A DNA stretch of 5,812 nucleotides from JABFSM01 sp052389555. Its GTDB lineage: Bacteria; Gemmatimonadota; Gemmatimonadetes; Gemmatimonadales; GWC2-71-9. How positions within the stretch are numbered: the stretch's first letter is position 1; every line of letters begins with the position of its first letter. Positions 1 to 5,734 of this stretch are shown here, piece by piece. The position numbers and the translations under genes were made by a program. Below the pieces are notes generated by a model. It did no database searches, was not told the origin of the DNA, and saw only the letters and a program-made list of their open reading frames with translations. The DNA lies in NCBI GenBank assembly GCA_052389555.1, contig JBQTHV010000029.1, positions 1 to 5,812 of the forward strand. Reading direction: 5' to 3'.

Positions 1-202
1 GGAGGCGTGCGGCGATCTCGAGAAACCCGATGAGCGCATTGAGCTGGCGACGCAAGGCCCTCGGACGGGTCATGACGAACCGTTCGACGGTTGCTTCAGC
101 CTCGGCCCATTCTGCCGATGAGGCGGCGACGGTTTCCGGAACGAAAGTCTCGGCCAGGGCGCGAAACGAAGCTCTGCGGGCGGGTGAGAAGAACGGTGCC
201 AC
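1..202 (-). CDS. Probable GMC-type oxidoreductase or gluconate dehydrogenase subunit 3-like protein, N-terminus only
   Basis: This frame starts at GTG (202-200), is open to the window edge, and gives 67 residues with a natural protein composition. The N-terminus FFSPARRASFRALAETFVPE fits the 'L(T/S)xxxRxxLxALxDTxxP' opening of gluconate 2-dehydrogenase subunit 3-like proteins and of the N-terminal extension of long-chain-alcohol-oxidase-type GMC flavoproteins. The later helix RALRRQLNALIGFLEIAARL (residues 48-67) is more like the GMC version. Only this helical lead-in is visible: the FAD-binding GxGxxG and the catalytic His lie outside the window, so the enzyme class is inferred. The start is forced, because the kinase gene's TAA (211-209) is in the same frame, GTG is the first start codon after it, and the next ATG would delete the conserved motif. 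The Shine-Dalgarno is weak (GAG just upstream). The gene begins 6 bases after the kinase gene, so translational coupling is likely. The gene itself is well supported; the family is moderately supported. Confidence 0.68.
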   Translation of the reverse strand, partial: MAPFFSPARRASFRALAETFVPETVAASSAEWAEAEATVERFVMTRPRALRRQLNALIGFLEIAARL

Positions 203-208
203 GACTCG

Positions 209-2140
209 TTACGAGAGCTCCGCGAGCAGGCGCCCCAGCTCCTGCGCGCTCGCGGGCCGCTGCCCGGGTTCCTTGGCGAGGAGCCGGAGGACGAGGTCCG
301 CCAGCGAAGTGGGGACCTCCGGGTTGAGAGTCGCCGGGTTAGGAGGAGGTTCGCGGAGCGTCTTCGCAATCAGCGCCACGGCCGAGTTCGCCTCGAACGG
401 CAGCCGGCCGGTCAGGCACTCGAAGAGCACCACTCCCATGGCATAGAGGTCGCTCTGCTCGGTGACGCTCTCGCCCAGCATCTGCTCCGGCGCCATGTAG
501 TCGGGGGTCCCGACGATCATCCCGACCTCGGTGAGCCCGCTGCCGGCCGCCGCGAGCCGGGCGATCCCGAAATCCATCACCTTGAGGATGCCTGCCCCGT
601 CGAGCAACAGGTTCTGCGGCTTGATGTCGCGGTGAATGACGCCTTGCTCGTGGGCCGCGACCAGCGACTGGGCGAGCTGCGTTGCGATCGCAAGGGTCGG
701 CGACACCCCGAGCCGGCCCCGGGTATCCAGCAGCTCTCGCACGGTGATCCCCTCGACGTATTCCATCGTGAGGTAGTACACCCCGTCCCGTTCCCCGATG
801 TCGTGGGTGCGGACCACGTGCTTATCGGAGATCTGGCGAGCCAGCCGGATCTCGGTCTTGAAGCGCTCGATCAAGGCCGGCTGCACCAGCTCGGGACGAA
901 GCGTCTTGATCGCGACCTGGCCGCCGAGCTCCCGATCCAGCCCCCGATACACCATTCCCATCCCTCCGCGGCCGACCTCCTCGAGGATCTCGTAGCGGCC
1001 GGCGAACAGCCCGCCGGTGGGCAGATTGGGTGCTTCGTTCGGCGTAGCCGAGCGGGTGGCTTGCTTGGCTTCGGCGATCTCGCGGCGCAGCGACTCGACT
1101 TGCTCGCGCAGCCGGTCTTCCCGGGCGCGGACCTGGTCGGCCATGCGGTCGAACACGCGGGCCAGCCGGCCCAGCTCGTCGCCGCGACGCGCGACCGGGG
1201 CGAGCGTCGTGGGATCGTAGTTCCCGGTTTCCACCGCGGAGGCTGCCTGGATCACTCGTCCCACTTCCTCCAGGTACTGGAGCTCGATGTCGCGCAGCCG
1301 TTTCTTCTCCAGACAGGCGCCGATCCGCGCGCGGAGCAGGACCGGGTCGAAGGGCTTGGTCAGGTGGTCCTCGGCGCCCCGCTCGATGCAACGCACCACG
1401 CTGGCGACGTCGTCGAGCGCGGAGATCATGATGACCGGGATATCGCGGAGCGCCGGCTCGGCCTTCATCTGCTCGAGCACCGCCAGGCCATCCAGGTCGG
1501 GCATGAGCACATCGAGCAATACCAGATCGAATCGTTCCCGTCCCAGCCGCTCCAGCGCGGCGTGCCCGCCGCTGGCGCTTTCCACCGAATGGCCCTGCCG
1601 CCGCAGCCGCCGTTCCAGCACGGCGCGATTGTCCTCCACGTCATCCACGACGAGAATGCGGGCGGGGGCGACCGGCGGCTCTCCTCCCCGCGCGGTCGAG
1701 TCGTGGATGGGATGCTCGACCGTGATGGCGAGCCGGGCGCCACTCCCGGCTTGCGGCAACTCGATGGTCAACAGCCGCTCCGCGGCGCTTCGGACCCGCC
1801 GGACGTCCCGCTCGAATTGCGGATCGAGGGGACCCCTGCTCGGGAGCGGAGCCAGCAGGGCCTCGGTGGCTGCGAGAATCCGGCTTTGCGGCTCGCGGAA
1901 GGAATCGTAGAGCGCGGCGACCTCGGCCTGACTGATCTCGGAGCGCGAGGGAGGGACCGCGGCGTTGATGCGCTCCAGGACCTCGCGGCCGGCTCCCAGG
2001 ACCTGCTCCAATGCCGCGCGGGGAGCGGCCTCGGTCGCGTCCTCCAGCAGCATCTCACCGTAGCCGATGATCAGATTGAGCGGGGTGCGGAGCTCATGCC
2101 GCAGTTCCGCGACCGCCTCCGGAGTGGAAAGACCGCTCAT
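209..2140 (-). CDS. DHp-receiver-HAMP-Ser/Thr protein kinase fusion (643 aa)
   Basis: A soluble protein joining two-component and Hanks-type signalling. Residues 11-60 are a HisKA/DHp hairpin with the H-box HELRTPLN (His15). No HATPase follows, so it cannot autophosphorylate alone. Residues 73-128 look like a second, degenerate DHp hairpin. Residues 160-275 are a receiver with Asp166/167, phospho-acceptor Asp210, Ser240 and Lys262 (TKP). Residues 290-345 resemble a cytoplasmic HAMP unit (DELGRLARVFDRMADQV), running into a coiled coil to about 360. Residues 383-640 are a Ser/Thr kinase with every catalytic element: glycine loop GRGGMG (390-395), Lys412, alpha-C Glu430, HRD 503-505, Lys507, Asn510, DFG 523-525, GTPDYMAPE (544-552) and Arg628. 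It should therefore be active. There is no membrane segment, PASTA repeat or DNA-binding domain. The ATG at 2140 lies 8 bases after the receiver gene's TAG, with only a weak AGG ribosome site, so coupling is likely. Phosphorylation of Asp210, or docking of a partner histidine kinase on the DHp, probably controls kinase output through the HAMP/coiled coil; that is inference. Confidence 0.95.
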   Translation of the reverse strand: MSGLSTPEAVAELRHELRTPLNLIIGYGEMLLEDATEAAPRAALEQVLGAGREVLERINAAVPPSRSEISQAEVAALYDSFREPQSRILAATEALLAPLPSRGPLDPQFERDVRRVRSAAERLLTIELPQAGSGARLAITVEHPIHDSTARGGEPPVAPARILVVDDVEDNRAVLERRLRRQGHSVESASGGHAALERLGRERFDLVLLDVLMPDLDGLAVLEQMKAEPALRDIPVIMISALDDVASVVRCIERGAEDHLTKPFDPVLLRARIGACLEKKRLRDIELQYLEEVGRVIQAASAVETGNYDPTTLAPVARRGDELGRLARVFDRMADQVRAREDRLREQVESLRREIAEAKQATRSATPNEAPNLPTGGLFAGRYEILEEVGRGGMGMVYRGLDRELGGQVAIKTLRPELVQPALIERFKTEIRLARQISDKHVVRTHDIGERDGVYYLTMEYVEGITVRELLDTRGRLGVSPTLAIATQLAQSLVAAHEQGVIHRDIKPQNLLLDGAGILKVMDFGIARLAAAGSGLTEVGMIVGTPDYMAPEQMLGESVTEQSDLYAMGVVLFECLTGRLPFEANSAVALIAKTLREPPPNPATLNPEVPTSLADLVLRLLAKEPGQRPASAQELGRLLAELS

Positions 2141-2148
2141 GGAATTGC

Positions 2149-2517
2149 CTAACCCGGGGAGAGCAGCGCCGCGATCTTGCCCAACAGCCGGTCCAGCTCG
2201 ACCGGCTTGGTATCGTAGTCGTTGCAGCCCGCCGCCATCGCCTTTTCCCGGTCTCCCGACATCGCGTGAGCGGTCAGCGCGATGATCGGCACCTGCCGGG
2301 TTTGAGGTGCCTCGCGGACCCGGCGGGTGGCCTCCCAGCCGTCGAGTTCGGGGAGGCTCATGTCCATGAGAATCAGGTCGTAGTTCCCGGAGAGAGCCAT
2401 CTCGACTCCCTGGCGCCCGTCCACCGCCATCGCGACCTCGAAGCCCTTGCGCTGGAGGCGGCGCGACAGCATGTCCCGATTCAACTCGTTGTCTTCGACC
2501 AGCAGGATCCTGGGCAT
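2149..2517 (-). CDS. Stand-alone CheY/DivK-like receiver, response regulator (122 aa)
   Basis: A single complete receiver domain with no output domain. It opens with PRILLVEDNELN and has acidic pocket Glu8/Asp9, phospho-acceptor Asp52 (LMDMSLPELDG), Thr82 (ALTA) and Lys104 (TKP). Its length and its EDNELN and LPELDGWE signatures resemble single-domain regulators of the DivK/Spo0F/CheY type, which relay phosphate or bind a partner protein instead of DNA. The ATG at 2517-2515 is chosen over an in-frame ATG at 2565: the upstream one would add 16 Pro/Gly-rich residues lying inside the hybrid kinase gene, while the chosen one puts the Met directly before beta-strand 1 and has a strong GGGAGG (2530-2525) seven bases away. 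It sits between the hybrid kinase (4-base gap) and the Ser/Thr kinase fusion (8-base gap). It is therefore likely to be phosphorylated by His491 of the former and may shuttle phosphate to the DHp His15 of the latter; the shuttle role is inference. Confidence 0.96.
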   Translation of the reverse strand: MPRILLVEDNELNRDMLSRRLQRKGFEVAMAVDGRQGVEMALSGNYDLILMDMSLPELDGWEATRRVREAPQTRQVPIIALTAHAMSGDREKAMAAGCNDYDTKPVELDRLLGKIAALLSPG

Positions 2518-2521
2518 CGGC

Positions 2522-5443
2522 TTACCTCCCGGCGGCGGGCTTGAGGCTCCCGGCCATGCGATCACGAATCTCCCGGAGCAATTCGTCGCGGCTCAGGGCA
2601 CCCTTCTGCAAGACCGCCTGGACCTCCCCATTGAGAAGCCGGCGGTCCTCGGGCGTGAGGTCCTTCGCGGTCAACACGATGACCGGGATCCCGCGCCAGG
2701 CGTCGTGCCGGCGGAGCTCGATGGCAAACTGACAGCCGTCCATGACGGGCATCATGAGGTCGAGCAGAATCAGCGCGGGCACCTTCCGCATCACCGCTTC
2801 CAGCGCGATTCGCCCGTTCTCAGCGGTGGCGGCGGTCCAGCCCTCGCTCTCCACCACGCGACGGAGCAGCTCCCGGGTTGCCGGGTCGTCCTCGACGACC
2901 AGCACATCGCTCGGGCCATCGCGCCGGTACCGGCGCAGCAGCCGGCGAAGCTGATCGCGGTCGATCGGTTTGGTCACGTACTCCGCCGCGCCGAGCGCGA
3001 ATCCCAGATTCTGGTCGTCGAGCACGGTTAGCATGATCACCGGGATATCGGCGAGGATCGGATCCGCCTTGAGCGCGCTCAACACGGCCCAGCCGTCCAT
3101 GCCGGGCATCAGCACATCGAGGGTGATGGCGTCGGGCCGAAGCGATTTCGCCAGGGCCAGACCGGCTTCTCCGCCTGCCGCTTCGGTGACGCTGAAGCCC
3201 TCTTCTCGAAGGAACCGGGTGACCAGTTCCCGCGCTTCCCGGTCATCGTCGATAACCAGAATGGTGCCCGCTGTCCCCGCTGGCTCGGGGGACGGTTCCT
3301 CGACGGATGGGCGTCCACCCGCGGGGAGCCGGATCCGGAAGGTGGACCCTTTGCCGGGCTCGCTTTCCACCGAGACATCGCCACCCATCAGCGTGGCGAA
3401 ACGCTTGGTGATGGCGAGCCCCAGACCGGTGCCACCATAGCGGCGGCTGGTCGAGGCGTCAGCCTGGGCGAAGGCTTCGAAGATGCGGGTGAGCTGATCC
3501 GGGGTCATGCCGATGCCCGAGTCGGCCACCCGGAACTGCAATTCCTCCACGCCCGAGCCGTCGGTGACTCGTTCGGCCGCGAGGGTGATGGTTCCGCGTT
3601 CGGTGAACTTGCAAGCGTTCGAGAGCAGGTTGAGCAGCATCTGCCGGACCTTGGTCAGGTCTCCCAGCATGTGTCCGGTCTGCTCGGCGCGCACCACCAG
3701 CTGATTGGCATTCTTCTCCACCAGAGGACGGATCGTAGTCCCCACCTCGTGGACCATCTCCGCCACATCGAACTCCTCCAGGTACAGCTCGGTGCGGCCG
3801 GCCTCGATCTTGGAGAGGTCCAGGATGTCGTTGATGAGAGCGAGAAGGTGTTTGCCGGCACTCCGGATCTTTTCGAGATCAGGCGCCAGCTCGGCGTGCC
3901 CCAGCTCGGTCACCTCCTCCTCCACCATCTCGCTATAGCCGATGATCGCGTTGAGCGGAGTGCGTAACTCATGGCTCATGCTGGCGAGAAACTGGCTCTT
4001 GGCGCTGTTGGCCTCCTCCGCCGCCTTCCGCGCCGCGGTCAACTCCGAAATGTCATGATACAGCCCCATGAGACCGACCAGCTCACCATCAACCCGCACC
4101 GGCACTCCGAGCACTTCGACATCGACTACGCTTCCGTCGTTTCTGCGTCGCTGGCCGATACTGCGGACCGCGCCTTCGGCAAGCACATGCTGGGTGATCG
4201 CGACGGCCTCGGAGCGGGTGGTCTCGGTGGAGATCAGCTCGTCGAGATTTCTTCCCACCACCTCGTCCTGACGATAGCCATAGAGCCGCTCGAAGGCCGG
4301 GTTGCAGGTTACGATGTTGTGTTTGGTATCGAGGGTCACCACCGCGACCGGGCTGTTCAGGACCAGGTCTTCGAAATACTGCTTCTGGCGCTGGGCGGCG
4401 GTGTAGAGTCGCGCGTTCTCGATGGCCACCGCTGCCTGGGGCGCGAACAGATTGAGCAGCCGGATGTCATCGGGTCCGAACCGCCGGGACGGATCGTGGT
4501 GGGTGCACGCGAACGCACCGACCAGGCGATGGCCGATCAAGAGCGGGGCCGCCATCACCGAATGGACGTCGACTGCGGCGTACTTGCTGGATTGGCCTGC
4601 CCACTCGTGATATTCGGAAATGCAGACCGGCTCTTTCGTGACCGCCACGTATCCCATGGCGCCCTCACCCAGCGCGAGACGAGTGCCGGTCGAATCGATC
4701 CCGATCTGCAGGCTCGCCACGACTTCGAGCTCCTGGCGGGTCTCGTCGTAAATCGCCAGCTCGCCCCCGCTCACGCCCAGCAAGTGGGCGGCTCGGCGGA
4801 GCACGGCCTGGAGCAATTTGCCGAGCTCGAGCTCGCCGGAGAGATCGGCGAGCGTTTCGAGTACCGCCTGCTGTTCGTCGGCACGCTGCTGTTGGGCCGC
4901 CAGCAGCCGAGCCCGGCCCAGCGCGATGCTGGCCTGGGTCGCGGCGGCGGTGAGGATCTCGAAATCGCTCTGCTTGAACGCGTTCTTCCTGGTGCTCTCC
5001 ACGACCAGCACGCCGAAGACCCTTTCGGCCAAGAGAAGCGGGACGTCCACCTCGGAGCCGCTGTTGAGGCTCGGCAAGTAGCCGGCCTCCCGGGTGACGT
5101 CCGGCGTGTAGTGGAGCCGGCCGTCATGGAGGGGTCGCTCACTCAGGCCCTGGCCCGGATGCACTCGCCACTGAGGAGGGACATCGGGCCATCCGACACT
5201 GGCCTGTAAGACTCGATCGCCGGTGGCTTCATCTACCAGGAAGAGTCCGAGAAACACGTAGCCGAGCGCGGGATCGCGGAGGCCGTTGACCACGGCACTG
5301 CAAATCTCCGGCTCGCTCGGTGCAGCGGCAATCTCGGCGGACAAGCGCAGCAGCGCGGCTCCCCGGCGCTGAGCGCTCCGGCCGTCGCCCGATCCCGGTC
5401 GAGTCGTTCTCCTGGCTCGCCGCATCGGAGGTTGGCGTTTCAT
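2522..5443 (-). CDS. Soluble hybrid sensor histidine kinase GAF-GAF-PAS-HisKA-HATPase-REC-REC (973 aa)
   Basis: Domain order by residue: basic disordered start (1-28); GAF 1 (about 30-180); GAF 2 (about 192-348); PAS/PAC (about 353-468); HisKA (483-550) with His491 in SMSHELRTPLN; HATPase (592-707) with N-box LLNLLSNACKF, G1 DSGIGM (641-646) and G2 GGTGLGL (670-676); receiver 1 (727-838) with Asp732-734, phospho-Asp776, Thr806 and Lys825 (TKP); receiver 2 (846-960) with Glu851/Asp852/Asp853, phospho-Asp895, Thr925 and Lys947. All catalytic residues are present, so an active kinase is expected. There is no signal peptide or membrane helix, so it senses a cytoplasmic signal, whose ligand cannot be told from the sequence. 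In receiver 2 the usual Lys-Pro is Lys-Gly (LQKGA), and the beta-4 region (VLTAKDLT) closely matches the truncated receiver just upstream. The start ATG (5443) overlaps the upstream TGA as ATGA and has no good Shine-Dalgarno, which suggests translational coupling. A later Met (residue 7) has none either. The gene ends AGG-TAA, so its last codons form the ribosome site of the next gene. Confidence 0.97.
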   Translation of the reverse strand: MKRQPPMRRARRTTRPGSGDGRSAQRRGAALLRLSAEIAAAPSEPEICSAVVNGLRDPALGYVFLGLFLVDEATGDRVLQASVGWPDVPPQWRVHPGQGLSERPLHDGRLHYTPDVTREAGYLPSLNSGSEVDVPLLLAERVFGVLVVESTRKNAFKQSDFEILTAAATQASIALGRARLLAAQQQRADEQQAVLETLADLSGELELGKLLQAVLRRAAHLLGVSGGELAIYDETRQELEVVASLQIGIDSTGTRLALGEGAMGYVAVTKEPVCISEYHEWAGQSSKYAAVDVHSVMAAPLLIGHRLVGAFACTHHDPSRRFGPDDIRLLNLFAPQAAVAIENARLYTAAQRQKQYFEDLVLNSPVAVVTLDTKHNIVTCNPAFERLYGYRQDEVVGRNLDELISTETTRSEAVAITQHVLAEGAVRSIGQRRRNDGSVVDVEVLGVPVRVDGELVGLMGLYHDISELTAARKAAEEANSAKSQFLASMSHELRTPLNAIIGYSEMVEEEVTELGHAELAPDLEKIRSAGKHLLALINDILDLSKIEAGRTELYLEEFDVAEMVHEVGTTIRPLVEKNANQLVVRAEQTGHMLGDLTKVRQMLLNLLSNACKFTERGTITLAAERVTDGSGVEELQFRVADSGIGMTPDQLTRIFEAFAQADASTSRRYGGTGLGLAITKRFATLMGGDVSVESEPGKGSTFRIRLPAGGRPSVEEPSPEPAGTAGTILVIDDDREARELVTRFLREEGFSVTEAAGGEAGLALAKSLRPDAITLDVLMPGMDGWAVLSALKADPILADIPVIMLTVLDDQNLGFALGAAEYVTKPIDRDQLRRLLRRYRRDGPSDVLVVEDDPATRELLRRVVESEGWTAATAENGRIALEAVMRKVPALILLDLMMPVMDGCQFAIELRRHDAWRGIPVIVLTAKDLTPEDRRLLNGEVQAVLQKGALSRDELLREIRDRMAGSLKPAAGR
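2525..2530 (-). promoter_or_regulatory. Ribosome binding site of the stand-alone receiver
   Basis: GGGAGG (2530-2525 on the minus strand) lies seven bases before the ATG at 2517-2515. It is made of the last two sense codons of the hybrid kinase and abuts its TAA stop. It settles the start of the receiver gene and links the two genes, since ribosomes ending the kinase would occupy the same site. It is the best ribosome site among the intact genes here. Confidence 0.85.
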
Positions 5444-5649
5444 GGGGCTCGCACCAGGCGTCGAACCTCCGCCAGGAGGCTTCCCTCATCGAGGGAGCGC
5501 TTGAGCATGACGCGCTCCACGCTGCCGTTCAGGCGCCGCCGGTCCGCTTCGGTCAATGTCTTGGCGGTGATGACTACTACCGGAGTTGGGGAGCCGGTCT
5601 CGCCCTCGCCCCGCGAGGGGGGGTTGTCGTGCCGCCGCGATCGTGACGT
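5440..5649 (-). pseudogene. Truncated receiver domain (C-terminal half) preceding the hybrid kinase
   Basis: The frame with codons starting at 5583 reads PTPVVVITAKTLTEADRRR, continues to SVERVMLKRSLDEGSLL, and ends in TGA at 5442-5440. It aligns without gaps to the last 47 or so residues of receiver 2 of the hybrid kinase (PVIVLTAKDLT, DRRLLNG, Lys947 region). About half the positions are identical, so it holds beta-4 to alpha-5 of a receiver. The N-terminal half (acidic pair, phospho-acceptor Asp) is missing: only about 60 codons separate this stretch from the promoter, and none of the three frames contains those motifs. No ATG, GTG or TTG lies in frame between the stop at 5733-5731 and the conserved part. 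The only codon at a proper distance from a good Shine-Dalgarno (GGAGG, 5660-5656) is ACG at 5649-5647, which would give 69 residues. The TGA overlaps the kinase ATG (ATGA), so its translation may drive kinase synthesis. It could be a deletion remnant, a coupling leader peptide, or a small protein with a rare start. Homology is sure; status is not. Confidence 0.72.
5603..5619 (-). other. Strong hairpin after a seven-C tract in the leader
   Basis: On the minus strand CCCTCGC (5619-5613), loop GGG and GCGAGGG (5609-5603) form a perfect seven-pair stem. Its 5' arm begins within a run of seven C (5623-5617). It lies between the candidate start (5649) and the conserved half-receiver sequence (from 5583), where the protein reads as low-complexity Pro/Ser/Arg/Gly/Glu. 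It may mark the junction where the N-terminal half of the receiver was lost, or may act as an RNA structure in the leader. No U-tract follows, so it is not a standard terminator. Confidence 0.4.
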
Positions 5650-5655
5650 GGTGTT

Positions 5656-5670
5656 CCTCCGGTTCGGAGG
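5656..5670 (-). promoter_or_regulatory. Leader hairpin that contains the Shine-Dalgarno
   Basis: On the minus strand CCTCCG (5670-5665), loop AAC and CGGAGG (5661-5656) form a perfect six-pair GC-rich stem. The 3' arm contains GGAGG, the only strong ribosome site in the leader, six bases ahead of the ACG at 5649. Folded, the hairpin would hide the ribosome site, so it may lower or gate translation of the truncated receiver frame and, by coupling, of the hybrid kinase. No T-run follows, so it is not an intrinsic terminator. The pairing is seen directly; the regulatory role is inference. Confidence 0.45.
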
Positions 5671-5706
5671 TGCGCCGAGCGTAGCCCGGGCAAACCTGGG
5701 TTCCGG

Positions 5707-5734
5707 AACGTACGGTGTCCCCGAGGTCTGTCAA
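5707..5734 (-). promoter_or_regulatory. Sigma70-like promoter for the operon
   Basis: On the minus strand a perfect -35 hexamer TTGACA (5734-5729) is followed after 16 bases by TACGTT (5712-5707). The latter keeps the key T1, A2 and T6 of the -10 element. Transcription would begin near 5700, about 50 bases before the ribosome site of the truncated receiver and about 257 bases before the hybrid kinase ATG. It is the only convincing promoter upstream of the operon; no strong one is expected in the short gaps between the later genes. The exact consensus -35 and the position support it, while the 16-base spacer and weak -10 centre lower certainty. Confidence 0.6.

Noticed and set aside
30..446. 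Plus-strand 138-codon frame at the left edge
   Set aside because: It overlaps the kinase C-terminus and the oxidoreductase-like N-terminus on the other strand. Its Ser/Arg/Ala-rich composition is typical of a shadow frame.
632..2152. 506-codon open frame on the plus strand
   Set aside because: It is fully antisense to the Ser/Thr kinase fusion, has no recognisable domain, and is rich in His/Gln/Arg/Gly as expected for the complement of a GC-rich gene.
2518..2565. Upstream in-frame ATG giving a 138-aa receiver
   Set aside because: The extra 16 residues are low-complexity Pro/Gly and overlap the hybrid kinase end. The inner ATG has a strong ribosome site and matches the family start.
3971..5209. 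412-codon open frame on the plus strand
   Set aside because: It is antisense to the hybrid kinase, whose GAF/PAS/HisKA motifs are unmistakable. No domain pattern is visible in this frame, so it is a composition effect.
5486..5734. 82-codon minus-strand frame beginning TTG
   Set aside because: Its TTG is the -35 hexamer TTGACA, the product has no family pattern, and the conserved receiver sequence lies in another frame.
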